A stretch of DNA of 37,102 nucleotides from assembly GCA_021323655.1 (NCBI GenBank), contig JAJPKO010000039.1, forward strand, positions 1 through 37,102. Direction: 5' to 3'. Shown here piece by piece: positions 22,792 to 31,416 of the stretch (the stretch's first letter is position 1; the number at the start of each line of letters is the position of its first letter). Source of the DNA: Acidobacteriaceae bacterium. GTDB lineage: Bacteria; Acidobacteriota; Terriglobia; Terriglobales; Acidobacteriaceae. The notes beneath the pieces are model-generated. The model saw only the letters and a program-made list of their open reading frames with translations, made no database searches and was not told the origin of the DNA. Both the position numbers and the translations under genes were made by a program.

Positions 22792-23397
22792 TCAAGCGAC
22801 TCGCAAGTGCGATCCGCGCCGAATTTCTGCGCCTGGCACATGCCCGCCCTGCATCGCCGCTTGCTTTATAGCCTCCGCATTCGGCCGTTTTTCCTGAACG
22901 GACGACATGAGAGCCATTGCAATCTGGTCCGGAAGCAGGGACAGGACTGTCTGCCAAACGCCGCCCTCGATTCGCGCATCGATTCGGCAGTAGCACAAGG
23001 GTAAAGCCGCTTCGTCGGTGATCTTCACTGAATCCTGGCTGTTCTTCTGGGCCCGGAGGGTGAACTGCTGTCCCTCGATCCTTTTGAGATCCCGGCTGAG
23101 CAGATAATAGAGAACCAGGTTCTTCGTGCGCTCCACCTTCCCGGCCGCAGCACGAGCACGATCACTCAAACGCGAGGCTTCGTTTCGGCAGAACTGTTCA
23201 CGAGCCTCCATCATGCGAACAAAGCGCCCGATTCGGTCTACCTTTTCTCCGTGCGCGTCACAGAACTGGTGGAACCGAGCCACGAGATCTTCCGAAGGTT
23301 CGCTACCGGACTCCACCTGTTCCTGAATCTGCTCGAGCAAAGAATCAAGTTCCATATCGATTTCAAACAACGAATTTGCTTCGGTAATTGAAGCCAT
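22792..23397 (-). CDS. Siphovirus Gp157-family protein
   Basis: This 201-residue, largely helical protein matches the Gp157 family found in phages and integrative elements. It has an acidic coiled-coil start, a middle section with RAAAGKVERTKNLVLYYL, and the typical end EAIKQAAMQGGHVPGAEI. The founder protein is linked to phage resistance in Streptococcus thermophilus, but the biochemical role is unknown. ATG 23397 has AAGGAG seven bases upstream. It lies downstream of rnhA with a 42-base gap, probably in the same operon. Confidence 0.8.
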   Translation of the reverse strand: MASITEANSLFEIDMELDSLLEQIQEQVESGSEPSEDLVARFHQFCDAHGEKVDRIGRFVRMMEAREQFCRNEASRLSDRARAAAGKVERTKNLVLYYLLSRDLKRIEGQQFTLRAQKNSQDSVKITDEAALPLCYCRIDARIEGGVWQTVLSLLPDQIAMALMSSVQEKRPNAEAIKQAAMQGGHVPGAEIRRGSHLRVA

Positions 23398-23439
23398 ATT
23401 GGCACTCCTTTTTCGGAATCGGTTGTCTTCTTAGGGGGC

Positions 23440-23898
23440 TTACGCAGCGGCTCGTTCGCGCAGCCAAACGGCACGCGCAGCCTGGTATGCAAGTGAATCG
23501 GCGCGGGTCTGATCGCGATGGCCATTGTGCCCTTTGAGCCACACCCACCGGACTTCTCTGTTCGCATTGAGTAGCGTGAGTTCCGTCCACAGTTGCCGGT
23601 GCTGGATCTGACAACCTCGCCGGTTGCGCCAGCCATCCCGTTCCCATTTGGAGATAAAGCAACTCATCCCGTAGATCAGGTATTGCGAATCGGAGTGCAG
23701 ATCTATCCGTACGCCTGGTGGCAGCGAGCGAAGCGCCTCAATTGCGGCGACGAGTTCCATTTCCGAGACCGTCGTTCTGGGGCACCCGCCGGACATTTCC
23801 CGGCGCCTCGTTCTGTTCATCACGACAGCACCCCAGCCGCCAGGTCCGGGATTTCCGATCGCGGAACCATCCGTAAACACACGATAGGTTTGGTTCAC
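23440..23898 (-). CDS. rnhA: Ribonuclease HI
   Basis: This 152-residue protein starts with YRVFTDGSAIGNPGPGGWG (first Asp of the DEDD set), followed by SEMELVAAIEAL (Glu), LHSDSQYLI (second Asp) and KGHNGHRDQTRADSLA (final His/Asp). All catalytic residues are present. It degrades the RNA strand of RNA-DNA hybrids. The GTG start has AGGAGGT upstream. A copy on a mobile element may help plasmid-like replication or DNA processing. It lies between the VWA-peptidase gene and the Gp157 gene. Confidence 0.93.
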   Translation of the reverse strand: MNQTYRVFTDGSAIGNPGPGGWGAVVMNRTRRREMSGGCPRTTVSEMELVAAIEALRSLPPGVRIDLHSDSQYLIYGMSCFISKWERDGWRNRRGCQIQHRQLWTELTLLNANREVRWVWLKGHNGHRDQTRADSLAYQAARAVWLRERAAA

Positions 23899-23988
23899 AC
23901 AAGACCTCCTGATCCCCGCTTCAGTGCACAGAGAACGTGCGCGAGGCTTGAATTGATTTGGTGGTTTGCAGGATGGTCGACGCTTTGA

Positions 23989-25194
23989 TTACGCCGACTG
24001 CATTGGGATGACTTCGCCGAAGGGAGCCTGGCGGCGCCCGGTCGAAGCCCACAAAACGGGGTAGGAGGGAGCGCAGGAAGGAAACGATCCGTACAGATCA
24101 GTCAGGAAAACCATGGTCTGGGGCATGATCCCGCGTTCCTCGACCCATTCAAAGCATGGCGCGAATTCCGTGCCTCCCCCGCCCATGGGGTTGAGAGAGA
24201 TTGGCTGGCCCGCTTCGTAAGTCTCGACCTTCTGAACCACCGCGTCAAAGTAGAGCACGTAGACTCGCTCCGGCCGTTGGCCTTCCAGAATGGATCGCGC
24301 TTCGGCCTCGAAGAGCCTCAACTGACGTCCATTGATGGAGCCGGAGCAATCGACCGCTATGACGATCTCCCCAACGCCTTCCTTTACCACTCCGGGAAGA
24401 TAGAGCCCTCTCCAGAGATGGCGCCGGTTTGGACGCATCCAGCTGTAATCAGCCGCAATCGTGTCCGACCAGAGGCGGCGAAGAAGCTCCCGCCAATTTA
24501 CGGCTGCTTCCGCAGCCCCCTCCATCGTCCGGTCAAGTCCCGCCGGCATTTTGCCCGCCTGCTGGGCAACCGTCATCGCCTGTTTGACCGCGATCTCCCA
24601 TTCTCTTGCCTGCTCTTGCTCGGTCTCAGAATCCTCGCTCTCCGAAGGTGCATCAAGAACCTGGCCGATCCCTCCATCCGTCTCGGGAGCCGACGGATCG
24701 CTTGATTCGTTTTGAGCCGCGCTTCCGTTCGATTCGTTTGAGACCGGGGACTCCTGACCACTGTCACCATTCGGGTCCGTGTCCTCTTCCGATTCGAGGA
24801 GGTTATAGATCTGCTCCGAACTCATGCCGCGGAATCGGTTTTCAATGAGAACGCCTTCAGGAAGTGACAGCCCAGCGTCGACCAACAGCGGATTGATGGC
24901 GTAGTCGCACGCAATGTTCCATCGTTTCAGGTCCCGGCTCGAGCGCCGCAGGTGATGGTGCAGGGCCGGATGCATCACCTCATGCGCGAGCGTTCCGGCC
25001 AAGGTTGCCGCAGTAAGCGATTCGACGAATTCCGGATTCCAGAGCAGTGAAATACCATCAGTGGCCATCGTCTTGACGGCGCGACTCTCCCGATCCTTTA
25101 GCCGATACAGGAGAGAGCCGAAGAAAGGATGATCGAGAAGAAGAGAGGTTCGCGCCTTCTGAATGCGCAGTGAATTTGAGGTTTCGTTTCTCAT
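23989..25194 (-). CDS. VWA-like / DUF2201 putative metallopeptidase
   Basis: This 401-residue protein has an N-terminal zinc-metallopeptidase-like domain with HEVMH at 71-75 and a downstream ACDYAIN (96-102). A low-complexity acidic Ser/Glu/Asn-rich linker follows (about 135-200). The C-terminal VWA-like domain carries a MIDAS-type motif VDCSGSI. This is the DUF2201 family layout. It works with the MoxR ATPase two genes upstream, by analogy to MoxR-VWA chaperone pairs. Its ATG overlaps the stop of the preceding gene (ATGA). Confidence 0.82.
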   Translation of the reverse strand: MRNETSNSLRIQKARTSLLLDHPFFGSLLYRLKDRESRAVKTMATDGISLLWNPEFVESLTAATLAGTLAHEVMHPALHHHLRRSSRDLKRWNIACDYAINPLLVDAGLSLPEGVLIENRFRGMSSEQIYNLLESEEDTDPNGDSGQESPVSNESNGSAAQNESSDPSAPETDGGIGQVLDAPSESEDSETEQEQAREWEIAVKQAMTVAQQAGKMPAGLDRTMEGAAEAAVNWRELLRRLWSDTIAADYSWMRPNRRHLWRGLYLPGVVKEGVGEIVIAVDCSGSINGRQLRLFEAEARSILEGQRPERVYVLYFDAVVQKVETYEAGQPISLNPMGGGGTEFAPCFEWVEERGIMPQTMVFLTDLYGSFPSCAPSYPVLWASTGRRQAPFGEVIPMQSA

Positions 25195-26126
25195 GCGGCG
25201 CTCGGCGCCTCCATATAGGCCGACATGTGAGCGAAGATCTCATCCGCGCTCTCGGCTTCGATCGTTTTCGCCGATTCCCGATCGCGAAGAACTCCGTCCA
25301 TCTCAGCGACGATGTTGGCGGCATCGGCAGCCGTGGTCACGCGGAGCAGATCATGTTTCTTGAGTTCCTGAGCAGAGTGGTTGCACAGCCGCAGCCTGAT
25401 TTGCTCCGCAAGCCGATTCAGGGCTGCGTCCCCGCTGACGTTGAGCCGCGGAAGGATTTCGACCAGATCGAGGACATTGGTGACCAGTGAACTGTGGAAG
25501 CGCGACTCGGGCTCATTGAGCCTGTCGACCATATGGGCGACAACCTCGCGCATCCGCTTCCAGAGGTCTTCCGTTCCCCGCATGAGCGACTGACGAACGT
25601 TCGCGTCGATCTCCCGTGCAACCCGCGCCTGCTCTTCGGCCGACATCTGGACACGAAAGTCTGCCCCTGTAGGAATCGGCAGAACCTCAAGCTTCACGCC
25701 AAACTTGGCCTTGAGCTTTTCCGGAGAGGGATAGTCCTCTTCGCGGAAGAGGCAGTTCAATTCCGGGCGGACCTGCTCGACATACTGCGGATAGACACGC
25801 AGGAACGCATCCACGCCGGCATCGAAGCTCGCTTCGAATTCGCGCATGCGGGCCATGAGATCGAAGTAGAAGTTGGCGGGCAAGAGCCGAAAACCTTCAT
25901 CGGACCAGGGAAGCGTGACCTTGTAGAAGTGTTGCCGAATTTGGCCCGCCAAGCTCCGCAGTTCCTCGAGTTTCTGCGCTCCATGCAGCAGTTGTTTGTT
26001 GTAGCGGCCTGCCCCCTGATGGGCTCCATGCTGATCGGCGACTTCCCGGCTGACCTTGCGATCGTGTTTTACGGCGGTCCAGACGCTGATATGAACCGCG
26101 GCAAGCATCGCTTTTTCGGTAATCAT
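25191..26126 (-). CDS. DUF3150-like protein of the MoxR-VWA set
   Basis: This 311-residue protein has no signal peptide. It begins with AAVHISVWTAVKHDRKVSRE and is mostly helical, with EEQARVAREIDANV in the middle. It resembles DUF3150 proteins, which lie between CobS-like AAA and CobT-like VWA genes on SXT-type elements. The same gene order here supports that reading, but the match is by pattern only. Both ends overlap the neighbours by four bases (ATGA), so the three genes form one translational unit. Confidence 0.6.
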   Translation of the reverse strand: MITEKAMLAAVHISVWTAVKHDRKVSREVADQHGAHQGAGRYNKQLLHGAQKLEELRSLAGQIRQHFYKVTLPWSDEGFRLLPANFYFDLMARMREFEASFDAGVDAFLRVYPQYVEQVRPELNCLFREEDYPSPEKLKAKFGVKLEVLPIPTGADFRVQMSAEEQARVAREIDANVRQSLMRGTEDLWKRMREVVAHMVDRLNEPESRFHSSLVTNVLDLVEILPRLNVSGDAALNRLAEQIRLRLCNHSAQELKKHDLLRVTTAADAANIVAEMDGVLRDRESAKTIEAESADEIFAHMSAYMEAPSAA

Positions 26127-27133
26127 TGGATGACCTCCCGGTATTCCACTCCGAATCGCACAAACTCCGGAGTATGCGTGACGGATGTGTCGCGTGCCGC
26201 CGCATCTCGCATCGCCATCACACGCATCTCCGTCGGCATCCGTTCGAGATAAGTGATTCCCCGTCCAACTGAACTGTCGCTCAATACGCGACCGAGTGCG
26301 GTGGCGATGGCGATCTGTGCGGAAGGCTCTGCTGGAACCCTAGCGCCCGTGGGGTTGAGAAGGATTTCGTCAATCGATGGCAACTCGCGAAACAGCCGTA
26401 GGAAGGCGACCAGTTCGGAGGCCGCGGCCTGTCCGATGGTCCCGTCGAGCAACTGCGCCTCAAACTCGCTTGTTCCGGAAAGCAGCCGAGCGTTCGTGCG
26501 CCGGGCTACTCCCGACAGAACCCGCGAGGCCATCTCCCAAGAACGGGGAGTCGGCCAGGCGTTCACGTCAGAAGTGACATCGGCCGCGTGCAGCAGTTCA
26601 GGTTTGAAGCGGAGGAATGCGATGACCTCCGGGCGAACATGAGCCTTGACCGCCCACTTACACCAGTCGTCGAGATCGGGCTCAAGATCGAGGTGCACGA
26701 ACCGGTTTCGCAGCGGCCGCGGCATGGCGAAATGGACTCCGCGTTCCGATGCGGGATTGCCGGCGGCGATCACGACCCACTCGTCGGGCAACCTGTATTC
26801 GCCGAGGCGCCGGTCGAGAACCAGCTGATAGCATCCCGCCTGCGTCATCTGTGGGGCCGAAGTCAGTTCATCGAGAAACAGGATGCCCTTACCTGACGTC
26901 GGCAGAAACTTGGGGGGAACCCACTCGGTCTGATCGGAGGAGATGCGGGGCAAGCCGCGCAAATCGACCGGATCGAGTTGGACTGCGCGGACGTCAAGGA
27001 ACTCGTATTCGAGATCTCCGGCCACCTGGCCCACGATCTGCGACTTTCCGGTGCCACATGGGCCCCAAATATGGAGAGGCACACGTTCGCCAATGAGCGC
27101 ACGGAGCGCTTCATAGAGCTTCGACGGTTTCAT
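26123..27133 (-). CDS. MoxR/CobS-type AAA+ ATPase
   Basis: This 336-residue protein has Walker A GPCGTGKS at 24-31, Walker B ILFLDEL near 85-90 and a sensor segment VVIAAGNP, as in AAA_5/MoxR ATPases. Such ATPases remodel or load metal into partners through VWA proteins. The VWA partner is two genes downstream. ATG 27133 has AAGGAA five bases upstream. It is the first gene of the operon running to the Gp157 gene. Its client on this element is unknown. Confidence 0.87.
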   Translation of the reverse strand: MKPSKLYEALRALIGERVPLHIWGPCGTGKSQIVGQVAGDLEYEFLDVRAVQLDPVDLRGLPRISSDQTEWVPPKFLPTSGKGILFLDELTSAPQMTQAGCYQLVLDRRLGEYRLPDEWVVIAAGNPASERGVHFAMPRPLRNRFVHLDLEPDLDDWCKWAVKAHVRPEVIAFLRFKPELLHAADVTSDVNAWPTPRSWEMASRVLSGVARRTNARLLSGTSEFEAQLLDGTIGQAAASELVAFLRLFRELPSIDEILLNPTGARVPAEPSAQIAIATALGRVLSDSSVGRGITYLERMPTEMRVMAMRDAAARDTSVTHTPEFVRFGVEYREVIQ

Positions 27134-27151
27134 GGGAATTCCTTCGGGTGA

Positions 27152-27250
27152 TTATGTTGAAATGCGGATTTCGTGGTTCTCGTCAGAGAGCGCGGGGATC
27201 GCAACGAAATTGTCACGGACGGCAGAGCGATCACCATTGACGCAGCGTTC
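27152..27250 (-). other. Possible remnant of a coding sequence
   Basis: Directly upstream of the ATPase gene a frame reads DNFVAIPALSDENHEI and then stops. It looks like the end of a real protein, but no start codon with a ribosome-binding site is seen, and the frame soon runs into the region before the cation transporter. It may be the tail of a gene cut when the transporter gene arrived, or just an open frame. The rest of 27134-27339 shows nothing clear. Confidence 0.2.
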
Positions 27251-27339
27251 TAATGGAAGCTTGTCTTTAGCTCTACGATGCTTTGGCTGCTGCTGGTATC
27301 GTCTTGCGTTCTGTTCCAGGAGCCTGAGACCATGACGGT

Positions 27340-27984
27340 ATGGAGCGAGTCGTGCAGATCGGTATCCATCCGAAGCAGGGTCTAGCAGCGCGTGCTCCGA
27401 AACAGCCGCGATCACGCGTGTTCTGGCTTCAGGGTGTCACCCTGGGATGGATGCTCATCGAGTTCGGGGTCGCGGTGTATGCAGCGGCCACGGCTCACAG
27501 CCCGGCGTTGCTTGCCTTTGGTTCCGACAGCCTCGTGGAACTGTTGTCTGCGGCGATAGTGCTTATGCAGTGGATTCCGAAAGTTTCGATTTCGGAACGC
27601 AACGCCGCTCGCGTAGCATCGGTGCTGCTATTCGTTCTCGCCTTCGTCGTTGTGGTAGCAGCCACTACATCGTTGGCCCTCGGCCTGCGTCCAGAGTCGA
27701 GTCGCGCGGGAATCGTCATCACGGCCGCCGCATTGCTTGCGATGCCCGTACTGGCCTGGCTGAAGCACAGGGAGGCCCGCCGATTCGGGAATGCCGCACT
27801 AGCCGCCGACGCGACACAGTCGGCCACGTGTGCCTACCTCGCTCTCGTCACGCTCATTGGTCTTTGCGTCAACGCACTCTTCCATGTTGCGTGGTTCGAT
27901 GCCGCCGCTGCCCTCGTCGCCGTTCCCATCCTCCTCAAAGAGGGTAGATCGGCCTGGAAGGGACAGACCTGCAATTGCTGTTGA
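27340..27984 (+). CDS. Cation-diffusion-facilitator-like membrane transporter
   Basis: This 214-residue protein has five or six membrane helices. The segment FGSDSLVELLSAAIVL resembles the metal-binding helix of cation-efflux proteins. It is shorter than typical CDF transporters (about 300 aa) and lacks their cytoplasmic C-terminal domain, ending instead in CNCC. This fits small cation transporters seen in metal-resistance islands. ATG 27340 lacks a strong ribosome-binding site; GTG 27352 is an alternative. It is the only plus-strand gene in this backbone stretch, so it may be an insertion. The metal cannot be told from the sequence. Confidence 0.7.
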   Translation: MERVVQIGIHPKQGLAARAPKQPRSRVFWLQGVTLGWMLIEFGVAVYAAATAHSPALLAFGSDSLVELLSAAIVLMQWIPKVSISERNAARVASVLLFVLAFVVVVAATTSLALGLRPESSRAGIVITAAALLAMPVLAWLKHREARRFGNAALAADATQSATCAYLALVTLIGLCVNALFHVAWFDAAAALVAVPILLKEGRSAWKGQTCNCC

Positions 27985-28038
27985 CTCATGTTGCGGAAGG
28001 TGCAAGCCAGTGAAAATGCCGGCCTTCGTCCCTCCGGT

Positions 28039-28494
28039 TCAGGGCGACTCTTTCGATTCGTCAGCGACCGGCAACGGATAGCGAACGATCTCGAACTCCC
28101 CGCCTTCCTCGGCGAGATCCACCTCGATCACCTCGTTAATCAAGTCCTCTTTCGGCGGAGACGTGTCCTGAATGATGTCAAGAACGGCAGCGAAGAGCTC
28201 GGCCTGCATCTTCCCACTCATCCGTGCCGGACCATTGATGCAAACGAGTCCAGCGTGGATGGAGACATCGGCGTACTGCCCCTTGGAACCTGGCTGTTCG
28301 GCCGGCCCGCGGAAGTCCATGCTGTTCCGGGTCACGAAGGTCCAATCCTGCTCGAGAATCAGGTTCTTCAGTTCCCAATCCTTCCAACCTGCTTTGCCAA
28401 GCCAGCTGACGTGGAAACTCTCGTGGTATCCCCGGTCCCGCGCCAGTTGGGCAAGCTCTGGGCTCAGACATTCATCGATCAGAAATTTCAGCAT
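28039..28494 (-). CDS. DUF5615 PIN-like toxin
   Basis: This 151-residue protein starts MLKFLIDECLS with acidic D7-E8, followed by a Rossmann-like pattern and TFVTRNSMDF, as in DUF5615 PIN-like proteins (Mut7-C-like). PIN-like toxins cleave RNA and are paired with DUF433 antitoxins. The matching DUF433 gene lies 11 bases upstream but carries a stop codon, so this toxin may now lack its antitoxin. The C-terminal 45 residues are acidic and unusual for the family core. ATG 28494 is used. Confidence 0.75.
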   Translation of the reverse strand: MLKFLIDECLSPELAQLARDRGYHESFHVSWLGKAGWKDWELKNLILEQDWTFVTRNSMDFRGPAEQPGSKGQYADVSIHAGLVCINGPARMSGKMQAELFAAVLDIIQDTSPPKEDLINEVIEVDLAEEGGEFEIVRYPLPVADESKESP

Positions 28495-28505
28495 CCTTCA
28501 CGCCC

Positions 28506-29129
28506 CTATAGAGAGCCGCGAAGTCGCTTCTTGGTGATCGAGATGGGCTTTGCGCCCGGAATAGACACTCGCCGCGGCCTGCCGCGCTGCGGAACCGCCT
28601 TCGAATAGATCGAAGCCAGTTCCACCTGCGCCGCGCTGAGCCGGGGATACGTTTCGAGGATTTCCTTGATGGGGACTCCCGCTTCGACCTGTGCGGCGAC
28701 GTCATGTACCGGGATGCGTGTACCCCGGATAACAGGAGTTCAACTCAGGATTTCCGGGTCTTCGACGACCATTTCCCGGGCTTCTGAGAGCATGTGCAGA
28801 CGTTCATCAACCGTCTTCCACAGTTCGGAGAAGCGGATCGTCAGATAGTGCTCCCCTATAGTGCAGTCCCTCCACTCTTCCCAGGTCGAGCAGTGCGCCC
28901 TGGCATTACGGATGGTCTCAAGGCGGGCATTCGTGGTTAGCCAATCCGCCGTCTCAAAGTAGAAGGCGATCAGGAGCGCGGCGTCGGTTCGGAAGCTCCG
29001 CGTAGGGGAAGTGCTGTAGAGATCTTCCGGCAGGATCTTCTCATCGATGATTCGATTGATCTGCGGGACTGACACGCCAGCTGCTATTGCGGCTTCCGTG
29101 GTTGTCAGGCGTTCCATCACGGCCTCCAT
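28506..29129 (-). pseudogene. DUF433 antitoxin gene broken by one in-frame TGA
   Basis: From ATG 29129 (after AAGGGGGGAG) a frame encodes an N-terminal helix-turn-helix-like domain (TTTEAAIAAGVSVPQINR) ending EDPEILS, then TGA at 28740-28742. The same frame continues without a break as TPVIRGTRIPVHDVAAQVEA and ends at 28506. DUF433 proteins normally read DPEIL-x-GTPVIRGTR, so the stop sits where the conserved Gly codon GGA is expected, a single-base change. The full product would be about 207 aa. TGA is a normal stop elsewhere in this window, so recoding is unlikely. The toxin gene follows 11 bases later. Confidence 0.85.
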
Positions 29130-29295
29130 GGCTGCTCCCCCCTTCTCCCCATTATAATCAATAATCATTCCGACGCTCCTGAATAATTATTAGATGAGTC
29201 ATTCCGTTTCTGGGTTCAGGGAGTCCGGATCCAAGCTATCTTATTTAGGTAGAGCAGCTTACGGTGTGATCGAGGATCGTCTTCACGGCCGGAAC

Positions 29296-29826
29296 TCAGG
29301 CAGCATCCTCCACTTCGTCCTCTTCGATGAATCGGTCTTGCTCGGCAGTCTCCGCGAGAATCTCTTGTTCGTCGTCGGTGTCGTCCGCCGAAGTTGCCGG
29401 CGGCGCAGGCGCGTCAAAGAGGCTGGCCCCTCTGGCGAGTTCGGGAGGTGAAGGAGGCACAGGCTTCGAGATTTCGGCTGGCTTCGCAACTTCAGGTTTC
29501 GGCGCAGCCTTCGTCCCCAATGACTTGCTCTTGGACCGAGCTTCGGTCTGTGCTGCCTTAGCTGCCGCATCCATTTCCTCTTTCACACGGTCGAGTGTGT
29601 TCTTAAGACCGAGATGCGCGCCGACGAAATTGACCAGTGTGGGCGGCAGATCACGGTCGAGTTCCTCGGAAGTTCCAGTCACGGTCAGTGGTGTGGTCAG
29701 TGCCGCGTTCTCGCCGTCCTTGATCTTTTGTGGGATCACGTTCACACGGATCTGCTCGTCTTCGAGATGTGTGAGGGTCAACAAAACAGCGCGCTGCCGC
29801 AGGAGCGGAGCTAGCTCTTTGAACAT
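29296..29826 (-). CDS. PRTRC system protein E
   Basis: This 176-residue protein has an N-terminal 85 residues (MFKELAPLLRQRAVLLTLTH, then LGLKNTLDRV) that match PRTRC system protein E. The C-terminal half is Pro/Ala/Glu-rich and probably disordered, ending very acidic. ATG 29826 follows AAGGAGAA; a longer reading to 29934 is not supported. PRTRC (ParB-related, ThiF-related cassette) genes occur on plasmids and integrative elements and are thought to serve maintenance; their chemistry is unknown. It is separated from the other PRTRC genes by a plus-strand gene. Confidence 0.85.
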   Translation of the reverse strand: MFKELAPLLRQRAVLLTLTHLEDEQIRVNVIPQKIKDGENAALTTPLTVTGTSEELDRDLPPTLVNFVGAHLGLKNTLDRVKEEMDAAAKAAQTEARSKSKSLGTKAAPKPEVAKPAEISKPVPPSPPELARGASLFDAPAPPATSADDTDDEQEILAETAEQDRFIEEDEVEDAA

Positions 29827-29988
29827 GTGGATTTCTCCTTGAAGCGATAGATTCCAGGTTTGAGGATTGCTGAACGAAGGCCGGCAAAATTCTATGGCCA
29901 GGCCGATTTCACGAGATTGGGTGATCGCTGACACGGCATGACAAGACGAACCCGACTATCATTTCTGGCGCTTCATCGGGGGTGACAC

Positions 29989-30321
29989 ATGAGGGATATG
30001 CTTCGGCTGTTTGTTGCCACCGCTCTGGTCGCCTTTGCAATCCTGGCAGTTGCGGTCGGACTAGCCAGGAACACCGCTGCGCTGCTGGCTCCGGTCCATC
30101 TGATTCTTTTCATCCTGGTAGTCTCGCTTTACCTGTTGCCCAGTGGACTCGCCTTGTACAGGAACTGTAAGGCGATCGCCTGGATAGCGGGATTGAACAT
30201 TTTGCTCGGATGGACTCTTTTCGGTTGGATCATCGCGCTCGGCTGGGCGGCTAGTGGAAAGATGCGAACGGCGCCTCCTCCAACGGCAGATCACCACGTC
30301 CAACCCGTTGCAGGACATTGA
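29989..30321 (+). CDS. Superinfection immunity (Imm) family membrane protein
   Basis: This 110-residue protein has three predicted membrane helices. The end LNILLGWTLFGWIIALGWA is the hallmark of the superinfection-immunity family, named after phage T4 Imm, which blocks DNA injection by related phages. ATG 29989 follows GGGGTG. It is encoded opposite to the PRTRC genes on either side, which makes it look like an insertion. Phage exclusion here is inferred from the family; many bacterial members are untested. Confidence 0.75.
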   Translation: MRDMLRLFVATALVAFAILAVAVGLARNTAALLAPVHLILFILVVSLYLLPSGLALYRNCKAIAWIAGLNILLGWTLFGWIIALGWAASGKMRTAPPPTADHHVQPVAGH

Positions 30322-30599
30322 GACTCAATGCCGGTTTCACGTGAACCAGACCGGGAGTCGGCAGCGATTTTGAAAATGAGGCGGCGGATCTCCTGAATGA
30401 GCGATGCCTAGTGATGGGGTGCGTTCGCCCAAACTCGGACTTAAGGCTATGTGTCGGCAGTCACATCCTGCGGCCAAGGCACCACTAAAAGCATATTCAT
30501 GTTTTGCCTGGGCCGCGATCCTCTTCTGTTAGGCCTTTTGAGTTCCGGATCGTTCCATTGCAGGGTGTAGCGGCGGCCTGGCGCCAGTTGCTCGCTGCT
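30322..30599. other. Gene-free stretch after the Imm gene
   Basis: Nothing convincing is coded here on either strand, and no clear terminator or repeat was seen. The stretch contains the region between the convergent Imm and ThiF genes. Confidence 0.4.
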
Positions 30600-31412
30600 T
30601 TATTTGTTGCGACGAGTGCTCGTTCTGCGCTTCTTTACCTTTCGCCACAGTTCGGGATCAACAGGAAGGGCGCTCATCTGTCCCGTCATTGCATTGAAGA
30701 ACGCGCCGTGGTGCGTGAGCTTCCCGTAGCGAAACAGTTGCGCCAGCATGGCCAGCGCGCTCGCAGCCAGCGTCTGATTGATGAATGGCTCCTGACGATC
30801 GAGGGCTTCCAATGCTGAACAACTCGGGAGCGAATCCTCCCCAACTCTTTCATCCAGAATCTCTGGATAGAGTTCGCTCACCGTGCGCAATCGTTCCGCT
30901 TTTCTGCGGTTGCGTGCATTGAGAGGCTGACCAAGAACGTACTGGCCGCTCGAAGCATTGTTCCCGAGATCGAGCCAATAGTGCGCTCGGTTCAGGCCAT
31001 GCGAGAAGGAATCCTGAATCGCTCTTCGTGCGGCGCGTGTATCCACACAGCCGATGACCAGGTCAGGACACCAGTCCCTTTCTCGGTCGAAGGATTTCGC
31101 ATGAAACCCGCTGGCGATGGCGGTCCAGTTTGTCCCCCAGAACAGGTTGATTCGGTTGACGAGGACAGTCGCTTTATTGAGGCCGATGTCAGAAACGGAA
31201 AACGGCTGGCGAACGCAGTTGGTCTCTGACACTGAGTCCGCATCCATCAATGCGACTTCGACACCGTACCGATACCCCCACACCCGCATCGCCTGATCTA
31301 AATAAGGAAGCCCCAGGACCACCGCACTCCCTGTGCCGCCCGCTCCGACAACGAGGACACGCAAAGCGCGATGTCGCAGCAGATCGCCTGATATTGTGTG
31401 CTCGATGCGCAT
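30600..31412 (-). CDS. PRTRC system ThiF-family protein
   Basis: This 270-residue protein has the nucleotide-binding motif VVGAGGTGSAV near residues 21-31, the following acidic strand LMDADSVSETNCVRQ and a possible catalytic Cys in PSCSALEAL. This is the E1/ThiF adenylylating fold. ATG 31412 follows GGAGGAGAGG at the end of the PRTRC B gene; the 12 residues upstream in frame are not supported. It is part of the C-F-B-ThiF run. What it adenylylates is not known. The E2-like protein of the CBASS operon is 18 kb away and is probably unrelated. Confidence 0.88.
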   Translation of the reverse strand: MRIEHTISGDLLRHRALRVLVVGAGGTGSAVVLGLPYLDQAMRVWGYRYGVEVALMDADSVSETNCVRQPFSVSDIGLNKATVLVNRINLFWGTNWTAIASGFHAKSFDRERDWCPDLVIGCVDTRAARRAIQDSFSHGLNRAHYWLDLGNNASSGQYVLGQPLNARNRRKAERLRTVSELYPEILDERVGEDSLPSCSALEALDRQEPFINQTLAASALAMLAQLFRYGKLTHHGAFFNAMTGQMSALPVDPELWRKVKKRRTSTRRNK

Positions 31413-31416
31413 GCTG

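Noticed and set aside
25494-26252. 252-residue plus-strand reading frame
   Set aside because: It is antisense to the DUF3150-like gene, which has overlapping neighbours and good start signals.
28740-28742. TGA recoded as glycine or selenocysteine
   Set aside because: TGA ends many other genes here at plausible places (for example at 914, 2289 and 13638), so it is a normal stop; a simple mutation or sequencing error is more likely.
11957-31412. CBASS E2 working with the PRTRC ThiF as an E1-E2 pair
   Set aside because: The genes are about 18 kb apart, in different modules and on opposite strands; E2-only CBASS and PRTRC ThiF each occur without the other.
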